Shown here in pieces: positions 9,115 to 17,818 of a DNA stretch of 64,000 nt. Origin of the DNA: Bacillus sp. FJAT-52991 (lineage in GTDB: Bacteria > Bacillota > Bacilli > Bacillales > Domibacillaceae); the NCBI RefSeq assembly GCF_037201805.1, contig NZ_CP147404.1, forward strand, positions 658,501 through 722,500. Reading direction: 5' to 3'. A program made the position numbers and the translations under genes. Within the stretch, counting starts at the first letter, position 1; each line of letters begins with the position of its first letter. The notes under the pieces are model-generated. The model saw only the letters and a program-made list of their open reading frames with translations. It was not told where the DNA came from and ran no database searches.

Positions 9115-10983
9115 ATGCCTGAGCGGATAAAAACCAACCATCGTTATATAGCTGGTTTGGATGGATTGAGAGCTTTAGCAGTATTAGTAGTTATTTTGTA
9201 CCATTTAGGGGTTCCCGGAATGTCCGGAGGATTATTGGGAGTCACTGTCTTTTTTGTTTTATCGGGATATTTGATTACTGATTTATTATTAAATGAATGG
9301 GATCGGACGCAGCGGATCGATTTTAAACAGTTTTGGATTCGGAGGGCAAGAAGGCTTCTCCCTGCGATGTTGACGATGCTTGTTGTGGTGGTTGCGTATG
9401 TAACGTTGTTTGATCAAACGTTTTTAGTTCGTCTAAGAGGAGATGTGTTAGCGGCTTTATTGTATGTCAGCAACTGGTGGTTTGTGTTTCAAGATATATC
9501 GTATTTTGATAGTTTTCAACCTTCCTTGCTGACGCATTTTTGGTCGTTAGCTGTAGAAGAACAGTTTTACTTAATTTGGCCGGTTGTTATTTTTTTTGGT
9601 TTGAAATATGTGCCTAAACGTCATACTTTGTTGAGCTGGACGATGGTTGGGGCCGTGCTTTCAGCTTTATTGATGGCTTTCATGTATGAACCTGGTACAG
9701 ACCCGAGCAGAGTGTACTATGGAACGGATACAAGAGCTTTTTCGCTGTTAATTGGGGCAGCGCTGGCGATGGTTTGGCCGAGTCGAAAGCTTTCACAAAA
9801 GGTGGAGGGGACACTAAGGAACTTTCTGGATATTATAGGAAGTATAGGTCTTTTAGTGTTTTTCATTATGGTTTGTTTTTCTACTCAATATGACACGTTT
9901 TTATATCGCGGGGGTATGGTGCTTGTGTCGATTGCGGCAGCGATTGTCATTGCGGTCATTGCACATCCATCTAGCCGTTTAGGGAAGGCGTTCAGCTGGA
10001 AACCATTGCGGTGGATTGGTACACGTTCTTATGGGATGTATTTATGGCATTTTCCGGTGATTGTATTGACGAGTTCAGCCGTAGATACGGGTGAGATCAA
10101 TCTATTAAAAGCTATTTTTCAATTTGTCTTGATTGTCGTACTGTCTGGTTTATCTTATCAATTGATTGAACAGCCGATACGAAAAGGGGTGCTAGGAGAT
10201 CGGTGGCGAGCTTGGCGTTCAGGAGAATGGAGAATACAGGATGTGTCCCCATCCCGCTGGATCATCATAAGCAGTGCACTCCTTGTGTTGATCGTTTCCA
10301 CATTCGGTATCTATATGGCTCCTGCTTCTGGAGCGGATTCGGACAAGCATGTGAAGATGGAGAAAACATCCATTCAAACTGTTCAAAAGCCAGCACCCGA
10401 ACAGACACTAGAAGAAACAGAGAAAATAGAGAAACCAGAGGAACAGACAGAGGAGGAGGCGGACGATTCATCGATACAAGCTGTAGCTCAGCCTGAGCAG
10501 GAGGAAGAACAAGAGCAGCGAAAAGTAACAGCGATTGGGGATTCTGTGATGCTCGAAGTGGCTCCTTCCTTAAAGCAGAAGTTCCCTGATTTAGTGGTCG
10601 ATGCGAAAGTTGGTCGGCAAATGTCAGAAGGAATAGAGGTTGTTCAAGGGATGAAGCAACAAGGGCAGTTAGGAGATGTGGTGATCATTGGCTTAGGATC
10701 AAATGGTCCTCTTTCCAAAACACAGCTAACAGAAATGGTTGAATCGATCGGCCCTGAGAAAGAGATCATACTGATCAATGTACGTGTTCCTCGTCCTTGG
10801 GAAAGACAAGTGAATTCTGGTTTGAAAGAAGTATCGGAAAAATTTTCTAATGTTAAACTTGTTCAGTGGTATGAAGCCAGCCAAAACAAACCTCATTACT
10901 TTGCTACTGATGGGGTTCATTTAACGAAAGAAGGGATAGAGGTGTATTCTTCCCTCATTTTAGACGCGATAGAAGAAGCGTAA
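9115..10983 (+). CDS. OatA/YrhL-like membrane acyltransferase with C-terminal SGNH domain
   Basis: I use ATG 9115 (622 residues) rather than the GTG three codons earlier, because the AGAGGTGA site is better spaced for it. Residues of about 8-345 form an Acyl_transf_3 membrane domain with about ten helices. A helix near 390 then leads to a Glu-rich linker (about 420-465) and an extracellular SGNH hydrolase-type domain with GDS near residue 475, GLGSNGP and DGVH near 599-602 (catalytic Ser, Asp and His). This architecture belongs to OatA-type O-acetyltransferases that acetylate muramic acid in peptidoglycan (lysozyme resistance) or other envelope polymers. The actual acceptor cannot be read from sequence. 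It is monocistronic. Confidence 0.85.
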   Translation: MPERIKTNHRYIAGLDGLRALAVLVVILYHLGVPGMSGGLLGVTVFFVLSGYLITDLLLNEWDRTQRIDFKQFWIRRARRLLPAMLTMLVVVVAYVTLFDQTFLVRLRGDVLAALLYVSNWWFVFQDISYFDSFQPSLLTHFWSLAVEEQFYLIWPVVIFFGLKYVPKRHTLLSWTMVGAVLSALLMAFMYEPGTDPSRVYYGTDTRAFSLLIGAALAMVWPSRKLSQKVEGTLRNFLDIIGSIGLLVFFIMVCFSTQYDTFLYRGGMVLVSIAAAIVIAVIAHPSSRLGKAFSWKPLRWIGTRSYGMYLWHFPVIVLTSSAVDTGEINLLKAIFQFVLIVVLSGLSYQLIEQPIRKGVLGDRWRAWRSGEWRIQDVSPSRWIIISSALLVLIVSTFGIYMAPASGADSDKHVKMEKTSIQTVQKPAPEQTLEETEKIEKPEEQTEEEADDSSIQAVAQPEQEEEQEQRKVTAIGDSVMLEVAPSLKQKFPDLVVDAKVGRQMSEGIEVVQGMKQQGQLGDVVIIGLGSNGPLSKTQLTEMVESIGPEKEIILINVRVPRPWERQVNSGLKEVSEKFSNVKLVQWYEASQNKPHYFATDGVHLTKEGIEVYSSLILDAIEEA

Positions 10984-10990
10984 AGTAGAG

Positions 10991-11024
10991 AAGAGGGAGC
11001 GAAAAAATATCGCTCCCTCTTAAT
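10991..11024. terminator. Bidirectional terminator between the convergent acyltransferase and SPFH genes
   Basis: AAGAGGGAGCGA pairs with TCGCTCCCTCTT around a 7-nt loop, with AT-rich flanks on both sides. Confidence 0.8.
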
Positions 11025-11029
11025 AGTTG

Positions 11030-11866
11030 CTATTTCGCTGTTGGTTCATCGATTGGAATTTCAATTAACTGATTAGAACCTGTTGCTTTTGGCATTTTTC
11101 CGTCCCATTTTTCGATCCATTTGTTTTGGATGACTTCTTTAGAGATTGATTTTTTAATAATTTCATTGTATTCAGCAATCCCTTGGGCTTCGATTTTTTT
11201 CTTTTCTGCTTCTGCTTTAGCAATCTTTAATTCTATTTGTTTTCTTTCTAGTTCTTGTGCTGCACTCACTCGTTGATCAATTGCTGCTTGAGTGGCTTTA
11301 TCCGGCTTCGGCACACCTAGTGTTAAATTATCGACAGTAAAGCCTAAGCTACCAACATCATCCGCAAATAAGTTTTGGACATTGACGGCTGCTTCAGACG
11401 ACTTTTCTCCATACGTATCGATAACAGAATATTTGGCAATTGCTTTACGTCCAGCATCCCATAATCTTGTTTTTAAGTAAGACTCTTCAATTTGTTCCAC
11501 AGGAATCGGACCGAATTTATTAAATACATCGACGACTTTATCCGGCTGAATGCTGTAGTTGTAAGCGAAGTCGACAGTTACACTTTTCCCGTCGGATGTG
11601 GCCACTTGAATGTCTTTATAATTGACTGTTTGCATTCTGACAGGGTACATGGTTACTTTATCGAATAGACCAACGAGGTGCCAGCCTTGCTCTAACGTTT
11701 CGTCTTGTACGCCGCCATTTGGACTGTAGACGACACCAACATATCCATTTGGAATTTTTTCAATAAACATGGCGAGAATGAGTGCACCTAAAGCTAATGC
11801 GATCGCGATAATGGCTCCACCGATGATTTTGCGGTTCTTACCCTTTGTGTTGTTCGTGTTTTCCAT
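11030..11866 (-). CDS. SPFH/prohibitin-family membrane protein
   Basis: The 278-residue protein has one N-terminal membrane helix (about 13-33) followed by a prohibitin-homology domain (NGYVGVVYSPNGGVQDETL, about 40-200). Next comes a charged helical stretch rich in A, E and K (about 205-245; AQELERKQIELKIAKAEAEK) that should form the coiled coil used for oligomer rings. SPFH proteins scaffold membrane microdomains or regulate proteases; the specific role here is unknown. The ATG has an AGGAGG site and overlaps by 29 bp the end of a small upstream gene, so the two are probably co-translated. Confidence 0.85.
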   Translation of the reverse strand: MENTNNTKGKNRKIIGGAIIAIALALGALILAMFIEKIPNGYVGVVYSPNGGVQDETLEQGWHLVGLFDKVTMYPVRMQTVNYKDIQVATSDGKSVTVDFAYNYSIQPDKVVDVFNKFGPIPVEQIEESYLKTRLWDAGRKAIAKYSVIDTYGEKSSEAAVNVQNLFADDVGSLGFTVDNLTLGVPKPDKATQAAIDQRVSAAQELERKQIELKIAKAEAEKKKIEAQGIAEYNEIIKKSISKEVIQNKWIEKWDGKMPKATGSNQLIEIPIDEPTAK

Positions 11867-11999
11867 TGTCGTCCTCCTCTAATTTCTTTTTTAGTTTGTA
11901 TGCTGTATCACCGACTTTTTTAAAAGAGGGAGACAACATAAGCCAAACTCCAAACCCTAGTAGTAGAATGACGATAATTGATCCGATAAAAACTTTCAT
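11838..11999 (-). CDS. Small single-helix membrane protein coupled to the SPFH gene
   Basis: The 53-residue frame starts at the ATG preceded by GGAGG at an 8-bp distance; the longer reading upstream has no ribosome site and runs into putR. Residues of about 2-21 are a hydrophobic helix (VFIGSIIVILLLGFGVWLML). The rest is charged with a Lys- and Glu-rich tail and looks cytoplasmic. I do not recognise a family. Its 29-bp overlap with the SPFH gene suggests joint expression, perhaps as an accessory subunit. Confidence 0.65.
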   Translation of the reverse strand: MKVFIGSIIVILLLGFGVWLMLSPSFKKVGDTAYKLKKKLEEDDNGKHEQHKG

Positions 12000-12058
12000 A
12001 CTGATCGCCTCCTCATTTCTATTGTGACATTCTTCCCTAAAAATGTCATCTGTTGTTT

Positions 12059-13294
12059 TCAGTGTGCGGCTTCTCGTTTCAAGAGTTGCAGGTCGATAAA
12101 TAATTGACATCTGACATGGACATCATTGAAATCAATAGCTGTTAATTCGTCGATTTGTTTCATGCGATATTTTAACGTATTCGGATGGATAAAAAGTTGT
12201 TCCGCTGTTTGTTTTAGGCGACAATTGTTTACTAAGAAGACTTCGACCGTGTTCAATAGATTGCTCTGACTTTCTTGATCTTTTTTCTTCAGTTTGATTA
12301 AATCTTGATTCACATATTTTGTCTGATGGTTATGTCGTTGAATGGCCTCTAAATAACGAAAGACGCCTAACTTGTTGTAGTCAGGGGAAATTCGTGTAGG
12401 CGAGCCGAGAAATTTAGCGACTTTAATCACTTCTAATGCTTCTAAATAGCTATTTCTTAGCATCGAGATCGAGGAATACTCGTTCCCAATTCCAGCATAG
12501 ACGGCTTGATCTTTACATTGACTTAAAATCGTGTTTGTTAGTTCCAGTGCACTCTCATGAATGAGGCTGTTATTTGATGAGCGGCTGCCGATCAGAACAA
12601 CGATGTTTTGTTGATCGATGAATAGATGAGAGGAGTGCTTTAAAGCATTGGCAAACAATTTCACCGTTTCTGTTAGTTCGTCAAAGTTGTCGTCTTCTAT
12701 TTTCGTCATAGTGAAAATGTTAACAATAAATGTAGTGGGAAGGATGAGGTTGTGGTTGGCAGCTTCCCATTTAATTTCATTTTCATTTTGATACACATGA
12801 TCAATGATTTTTTTGTAGAAATGATCTTTCTCTTTATTTTTCATGATGCTTAGTTGTTTCTTCTTATATAGTAGCATCCCGATATGAGAGGAGACTTGAT
12901 GGAGAAAATCTAGTTCTTCATCGGTAAGGAGCGGTTTTATTTCTTGCACCCAAATGTAGCCGAATATTTGTTCCTTGTGTTTTGCACTGACAACGACGCG
13001 TTGGTTTAATCCGATTTCTTCGATTTGCTTCACTCGAAAAGGCTTCGGAATGGATTTCAGTTGATCAATAATGCCTTCCTCTATAAATTTCTCTAAAATA
13101 GGAATGGGTGAGCGTTTCGAGAAAATCGTTTCTTTATTTGCTTTATCAAAAGCTTCTATCGAATAAGAACTATAAGCTAGCAAAGAAAATTGATCATCCT
13201 CTAACACAATAGGTTTCTTTAAAATTTGGCTAATGAACTCCGTAATCTCATTCACATCCGTTAGAGAAAGGATCTTTTCCAATAACACACTCAT
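12059..13294 (-). CDS. putR: PutR, PucR-family activator of the proline utilisation genes
   Basis: This 411-residue regulator follows the PucR plan: a variable N-terminal sensing region (about 1-150, GAF-like, including FGYIWVQEIKPLL), a middle GGDEF-like CdaR region (about 170-290), and a C-terminal HTH_30 helix-turn-helix (about 340-400, LKQTAEQLFIHPNTLKYRMK). Position and length match B. subtilis PutR (YcgP), which activates putBCP in response to proline. It lies after putP, read leftward, behind a terminator, so it is probably expressed from its own promoter. Palindromes upstream of putB are candidate targets. Confidence 0.88.
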   Translation of the reverse strand: MSVLLEKILSLTDVNEITEFISQILKKPIVLEDDQFSLLAYSSYSIEAFDKANKETIFSKRSPIPILEKFIEEGIIDQLKSIPKPFRVKQIEEIGLNQRVVVSAKHKEQIFGYIWVQEIKPLLTDEELDFLHQVSSHIGMLLYKKKQLSIMKNKEKDHFYKKIIDHVYQNENEIKWEAANHNLILPTTFIVNIFTMTKIEDDNFDELTETVKLFANALKHSSHLFIDQQNIVVLIGSRSSNNSLIHESALELTNTILSQCKDQAVYAGIGNEYSSISMLRNSYLEALEVIKVAKFLGSPTRISPDYNKLGVFRYLEAIQRHNHQTKYVNQDLIKLKKKDQESQSNLLNTVEVFLVNNCRLKQTAEQLFIHPNTLKYRMKQIDELTAIDFNDVHVRCQLFIDLQLLKREAAH

Positions 13295-13358
13295 TCAAAA
13301 TTCCTCCTTCTCCATTATCATACACTTCATTATACCCCCAATATACGCAAACACAACG

Positions 13359-13389
13359 AAAAGGACCGGGAATGACCCAGTCCTTTTCA
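13359..13389 (-). terminator. Terminator between putP and putR
   Basis: AAAAGGAC and GTCCTTTT arms enclose an inner GGG/CCC pairing. Read leftward it follows putP by 26 bp. Confidence 0.75.
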
Positions 13390-13414
13390 CTTATTCTTAT
13401 ATGAAAGCACGGAA

Positions 13415-14890
13415 TTAACTTTCTTCTTTCAGTTTTTGTTCGAACTGTTGGAATTGTTGTTCGACTTGTGCGGATGGTTTAGTTGTTAGCAAACTGACGA
13501 TGACGATGGCAAGGAGGCTTGCTGTGAAGCCAGGGATCATTTCGTATAACATATCAGATAACCCGATCTTTGACCAAACAATAACCGTTACAGCACCTAC
13601 AACCATTCCTGCTAGTGCGCCCCATTTCGTCATGCGTTTCCAGTAAAGGCTAAGAATGATCATTGGACCGAATGCGGAACCAAAACCTGCCCAAGCATAG
13701 CCGACTAGATCAAGAATTGTTTTACTCTTTTCCCAAGAAAGGACGAGGGCAACAATTGATACAAGAAGAACAGATAAACGACCTAAGAAAACAAGCTCTT
13801 TATCCGAAGCGGAGCGACGGAAAAATGTTTTGTATAAATCTTCTGTTAATGAACTTGAAGTAACAAGCAATTGAGAAGAGATTGTACTCATGATCGCTGC
13901 TAAAATGGCAGAGATCAAGAAACCTGTAATAATTGGATCGAATAAAATTTCGCCTAACTTAATGAAGATCGTTTCAGGATCACTGAGTTTTAATCCGTTT
14001 TGGTGGTAGTAAGTGATACCGACAAAGCCCGTTAGCATCGCGCCAATACTAGAGAAAATCATCCAGCTCATACCGATGCGGCGAGCTTTTTTAATTTCTT
14101 TAACAGAAGTAATCGCCATAAAACGAACGATGATGTGAGGTTGTCCAAAATATCCAAGACCCCAAGCGAATAAGGATGCAACACTTAAAAAGCTGGCTCC
14201 TTTAAAAACGTCTAGCAAATCTGGATCGATAGAGCGAGCTGTCTCAATCGTTGTACCAAATCCGCCCACATGCATCAACGTGACAAGAGGGACAAGGATT
14301 AAGGCAAGAAACATAATTAAACCTTGAACAAAGTCTGTCCAACTTACCGCCAAGAATCCGCCAAAAAGAGTGTAGGAAACAACAACGGCTGTAATGATCC
14401 AAAGGCCTGTGTGGTAATCAAGTCCAAATGTGTTTTGGAACAATACGCCTCCAGAAACCATTCCTGAAGAGACATAGAAAGTAAAGAAAATTAAGATAAC
14501 TAAACCGGAAATTAAACGTAGAATTTTAGACTGATCGTTAAAACGATTTTCTAAGAAGCCTGGAATAGTGATCGAATCATTAGCCACTTCTGTGTAAGTT
14601 CTTAATCGAGGGGCGACATAAAGCCAGTTTGCCCATGCCCCAAGTGTTAAACCAATGACGATCCATGAGGAACTAAGACCCGTCGCAAACATCGCACCAG
14701 GCAATCCCATTAATAGCCATCCACTCATATCTGAAGCTCCAGCACTTAAAGCTGTAACCGCTGGACCTAACCCGCGTCCACCTAACATATAATCCGATAA
14801 ATTTGATGTTTTCTTATAAGCGAAATAACCAATGAACAGCATTCCGACCATATATACCGTGACCGAAGCAATTAAAGAATAATCCAACAT
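13415..14890 (-). CDS. putP: PutP, sodium/proline symporter
   Basis: The 491-residue protein of the solute:sodium symporter family has about 13 membrane helices. The family-typical segment SGASDMSGWLLMGLPGAMF lies near residues 51-69, where PutP binds sodium and proline, and a charged cytoplasmic tail follows. It imports proline for catabolism. It is third in the leftward put operon, 105 bp after putC, with a stem-loop in that gap. The start is an ATG preceded by a GAGGGG-type site. Confidence 0.95.
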   Translation of the reverse strand: MLDYSLIASVTVYMVGMLFIGYFAYKKTSNLSDYMLGGRGLGPAVTALSAGASDMSGWLLMGLPGAMFATGLSSSWIVIGLTLGAWANWLYVAPRLRTYTEVANDSITIPGFLENRFNDQSKILRLISGLVILIFFTFYVSSGMVSGGVLFQNTFGLDYHTGLWIITAVVVSYTLFGGFLAVSWTDFVQGLIMFLALILVPLVTLMHVGGFGTTIETARSIDPDLLDVFKGASFLSVASLFAWGLGYFGQPHIIVRFMAITSVKEIKKARRIGMSWMIFSSIGAMLTGFVGITYYHQNGLKLSDPETIFIKLGEILFDPIITGFLISAILAAIMSTISSQLLVTSSSLTEDLYKTFFRRSASDKELVFLGRLSVLLVSIVALVLSWEKSKTILDLVGYAWAGFGSAFGPMIILSLYWKRMTKWGALAGMVVGAVTVIVWSKIGLSDMLYEMIPGFTASLLAIVIVSLLTTKPSAQVEQQFQQFEQKLKEES

Positions 14891-14937
14891 ATTAAAAACC
14901 CCTCGCTTTCTATGAAAAATCTATGATGATGAGGGAG

Positions 14938-14981
14938 GCTGACCCCCATCCCCTTTAACGTGTTAATACACTGGGGGTCAG
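14938..14981 (-). promoter_or_regulatory. Intercistronic stem-loop between putC and putP
   Basis: CTGACCCCCA pairs with TGGGGGTCAG around a 24-nt loop. There is no T-run on the leftward strand, so it is more likely an mRNA-stabilising or attenuating hairpin than a full terminator. Confidence 0.6.
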
Positions 14982-14995
14982 ATCCCGAAAAAATG

Positions 14996-16537
14996 TTATA
15001 GCATTTCTGAAGTTGTTTTTGCTTGCATGTGTAGCTGTAAGTAATCAGGGCCACCCGCTTTAGAGTCGGTTCCTGACATGTTGAAGCCGCCGAATGGCTG
15101 GTATCCAACGATCGCTCCTGTACAGCCGCGGTTGAAGTAAAGGTTACCCACATGGAAGTCTTCGCGTGCTTTTTCCATGTTCGCACGGTTGGTTGTAATC
15201 ACCGCACCTGTTAAACCGTATTCTGTGTTGTTCGCAATTTCAAGCGCATGATCGAAGTCTTTCGCTTTTGCAAAGGCAACCACTGGGCCAAAGATTTCCT
15301 CTTGCATTAAACGAGCTTTCGGATCGACATCCGCTACGATCGTTGGCTGAACGAAGTAACCTTTCGAGTCATCACCTTCGCCACCTGCTACGACGCGACC
15401 TTCTTCATGGCCAAGCTTTGCATAGCTCATGATTTTGTCAAACGCTGCTTGGTCAATCACTGGTCCCATGTAATGATTGTCTACTGGGTTACCAACTGTG
15501 ATTTCTTTCGTTAACTCAACCGCACGATTTAAGACTTGATCGTACACATCTTCTACGATCACCGCACGAGAACAAGCCGAACATTTTTGTCCAGAGAAAC
15601 CAAATGCTGATTTCACAATCGATTGAGCCGCTAATTCAAGATCCGCTTCTTTATCGACCACAATCGTGTCTTTTCCGCCCATCTCAGCGATGACACGTTT
15701 TAACCAAATTTGGCCTTCGTTTAGTTTAGACGCACGTTCGAAAATGCGAAGACCCACATCACGAGAACCTGTGAAAGAGATAAAGCGTGTTTTCGGATGA
15801 TCCACTAAGTAATCGCCCACTTCGGCGCCACTTCCCGGTACGAAGTTTAATACGCCTTTTGGAAGACCTGCTTCCTCCATCACTTCGACAAATTTCGCCG
15901 AAACGACAGGCGTAGTGGAAGCGGGCTTTAATAACACTGTATTTCCTGTGACAATCGCCGCCACCGTTGTGCCAGCCATGATCGCAAACGGGAAGTTCCA
16001 AGGAGAGATGATAATCCCTACTCCTAATGGAATATAGCCGTAACGGTTATATTCACCTGGGCGACTTTCCACTGGCACACCATCTTTAATTTTCAACATT
16101 TGACGGCCGTAGAATTCAAGGAAGTCAATTGCTTCTGCTGTATCGGCATCCGCTTCATTCCAAGGTTTACCGGCTTCTTTTGTTAAAAGAGCAGAGAATT
16201 CGTGCTTGCGGCGACGAATGATTGCCGCCGCTTTGAATAATACATCGGCACGAACTTCTGGTTTTACTTTTTTCCAATTTTCAAATGTTTCTACCGCTGC
16301 TTGCATCGCTTTTTCTGCTAGTTCTTGGCTCGCTTTTGATACGCGACCGATCACTTCTTGTTTGTCTGCTGGGTTGTAAGACGTAATTTTCTCTTCCGTC
16401 GTGATTTTCTCGCCACCAATAACAAGCGGGTAATCTTGACCTAAATAGCTTTGTACAAGGGCTAATGCCTCTTCATATGCTTTTTTATTCTCTTCTTTTG
16501 AAAAATCGGTAAATGGTTCGTGTTTATATGGAATCAT
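14996..16537 (-). CDS. putC: PutC, 1-pyrroline-5-carboxylate dehydrogenase (RocA family)
   Basis: The 513-residue aldehyde dehydrogenase oxidises glutamate-5-semialdehyde (from P5C) to glutamate with NAD, the second step of proline breakdown. The catalytic Cys lies in [14 protein letters not shown] (about residue 320) and the general base Glu in VIAEMGGKD (about 286). The nucleotide-binding SFTGSRDVG motif is present. Length and N-terminus match the Bacillus PutC/RocA type. It starts 14 bp after the putB stop in the same leftward operon. Confidence 0.96.
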   Translation of the reverse strand: MIPYKHEPFTDFSKEENKKAYEEALALVQSYLGQDYPLVIGGEKITTEEKITSYNPADKQEVIGRVSKASQELAEKAMQAAVETFENWKKVKPEVRADVLFKAAAIIRRRKHEFSALLTKEAGKPWNEADADTAEAIDFLEFYGRQMLKIKDGVPVESRPGEYNRYGYIPLGVGIIISPWNFPFAIMAGTTVAAIVTGNTVLLKPASTTPVVSAKFVEVMEEAGLPKGVLNFVPGSGAEVGDYLVDHPKTRFISFTGSRDVGLRIFERASKLNEGQIWLKRVIAEMGGKDTIVVDKEADLELAAQSIVKSAFGFSGQKCSACSRAVIVEDVYDQVLNRAVELTKEITVGNPVDNHYMGPVIDQAAFDKIMSYAKLGHEEGRVVAGGEGDDSKGYFVQPTIVADVDPKARLMQEEIFGPVVAFAKAKDFDHALEIANNTEYGLTGAVITTNRANMEKAREDFHVGNLYFNRGCTGAIVGYQPFGGFNMSGTDSKAGGPDYLQLHMQAKTTSEML

Positions 16538-16551
16538 TGCATTCGCTCCTT

Positions 16552-17469
16552 TTATTTTTTCACCATGCCTTTGAAAACAAAGGCGATATTTGCAGGACGT
16601 TCAGCTAGTCGTCTCATGAAGTAGCCATACCAGTCAAGGCCATATGGTACGTAAACACGCATTTTGTAGCCTTGTTTCACAAGCTCAAGCTGCGTCTTGT
16701 TTCTCATTCCGTAAAGCATTTGGAATTCGAATTGATCGTTAGGAATGTTATTCTTTTTCGCAAATTCCTTTGTGAACTCGATGATTTGGTCATCGTGAGA
16801 AGCGATGGCTGTGTAGTTCCCATTTAATAAGTTTTGCGCAATAAGTTTTTTATAATTTTCGTCTACATCTTTTTTCTCAGGATAAGCGTGTTCTGGAGAT
16901 TCTTTATACGCACCTTTTACAAGACGTAAAAACGGATTGTAATCGCTTACATCAGCTAGATCCGCTTCTGTTCGATAAAGATAAGCTTGCAGCACTGTGC
17001 TTACATAATGATATTTTTCTTTAAATTGCTTAAATAAATCAAGGGTCGCTTGGCAACGTGGCACGTCTTCCATGTCAATAGTAACCATGACTTGATTTTT
17101 TTCAGCTGTATCTAAAATTCTTGTCATATTTTGAACAACTAAATCGCGATCGATATCAAGTCCTAAAGAAGTCATTTTTAAGGAAACTTGTGAATCTAAA
17201 TTTTCTTTTTTGATCATTTCGATCGTTTGAATACATTCTTCTGTTCTTTCGTTCGCTACTTCTTTTGAATCGACAAATTCCCCAAGGTGATCCACTGTGA
17301 CGGATAATCCTTGTTTGTTCAATTCACGAATAAATCTAATCGAGCTTTGAAAGTTTGTTCCGCCTATAATCTTTCCTGCAGCAAAATTTCCGCCGCTGTT
17401 TTGAGCTAATTTATTAAGGAAATTATTTTTGGATAAAAATAAGAAAAAGTCTCTAGTCAAAGCTTCCAT
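16552..17469 (-). CDS. putB: PutB, proline dehydrogenase
   Basis: The 305-residue monofunctional FAD-dependent proline dehydrogenase has the short Bacillus/Thermus form, a (beta/alpha)8 barrel. Conserved features include the C-terminal RRLAERPAN segment, whose arginines bind the proline carboxylate, and LVKGAYKE. It oxidises proline to P5C and passes electrons to the quinone pool. It is the first gene of the leftward put operon. The start has an AGGAGGTG site. Operator-like palindromes and a cre-like site lie upstream. Confidence 0.96.
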   Translation of the reverse strand: MEALTRDFFLFLSKNNFLNKLAQNSGGNFAAGKIIGGTNFQSSIRFIRELNKQGLSVTVDHLGEFVDSKEVANERTEECIQTIEMIKKENLDSQVSLKMTSLGLDIDRDLVVQNMTRILDTAEKNQVMVTIDMEDVPRCQATLDLFKQFKEKYHYVSTVLQAYLYRTEADLADVSDYNPFLRLVKGAYKESPEHAYPEKKDVDENYKKLIAQNLLNGNYTAIASHDDQIIEFTKEFAKKNNIPNDQFEFQMLYGMRNKTQLELVKQGYKMRVYVPYGLDWYGYFMRRLAERPANIAFVFKGMVKK

Positions 17470-17540
17470 TATTGTTGCACCTCCTAAGAAGTTGTTTTGA
17501 TTTCATAATAATTTTACAATTTCGTCACATCTATTTACAA

Positions 17541-17591
17541 TGTTGCTGAAAAACAATAAAACGCTTTCATTTTTGTCGCTGAATGACAAAA
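17541..17591 (-). promoter_or_regulatory. Candidate PutR operators and a cre-like site upstream of putB
   Basis: Two related dyads share GCTGAA. One is TGTTGCTGAAAAACA at 17541-17555; the other is a perfect TTTTGTC-N7-GACAAAA at 17571-17591. Their centres are about 33 bp apart, roughly three helical turns. Between them, read leftward, TGAAAGCGTTTTAT (17556-17569) matches the CcpA cre consensus at 12 of 14 positions. Induction by PutR and repression by CcpA is the simplest reading; the assignment is inference. Confidence 0.45.
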
Positions 17592-17712
17592 GCAATGTAA
17601 AACCTAATAATATCAATACTTTAGAGATAGATAAGCAGGACGTGCATCCATAAATGGAGCGGAAAGGAAGTTTAATGTTTGTAAAAAAATATGTATTTAT
17701 ACCTGTTTTTTC

Positions 17713-17774
17713 TTAACAAATATTAAAAAATATATAACAAAATCCATAATCTCTCTTTACAAACGAAATTTACA
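17713..17774 (+). promoter_or_regulatory. PhoP-box-like direct repeats upstream of phoX
   Basis: Hexamers related to TT(A/T)ACA occur at 17713 (TTAACA), 17723 (TTAAAA), 17734 (ATAACA), 17756 (TTTACA) and 17769 (TTTACA). The first three are spaced 10-11 bp and the fourth is 22 bp further, as expected for PhoP dimers on one DNA face. This fits phosphate-starvation control of a phosphatase gene. Confidence 0.5.
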
Positions 17775-17818
17775 ATAGTCCATGGAATCCAACAGAATAC
17801 ATATAGAGGTGGACTAAA

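Noticed and set aside
8694-9137. 147-codon minus-strand frame after feoB
   Set aside because: It covers the feo terminator and overlaps the Cys-rich gene and the acyltransferase start; composition is not protein-like and there is no start site.
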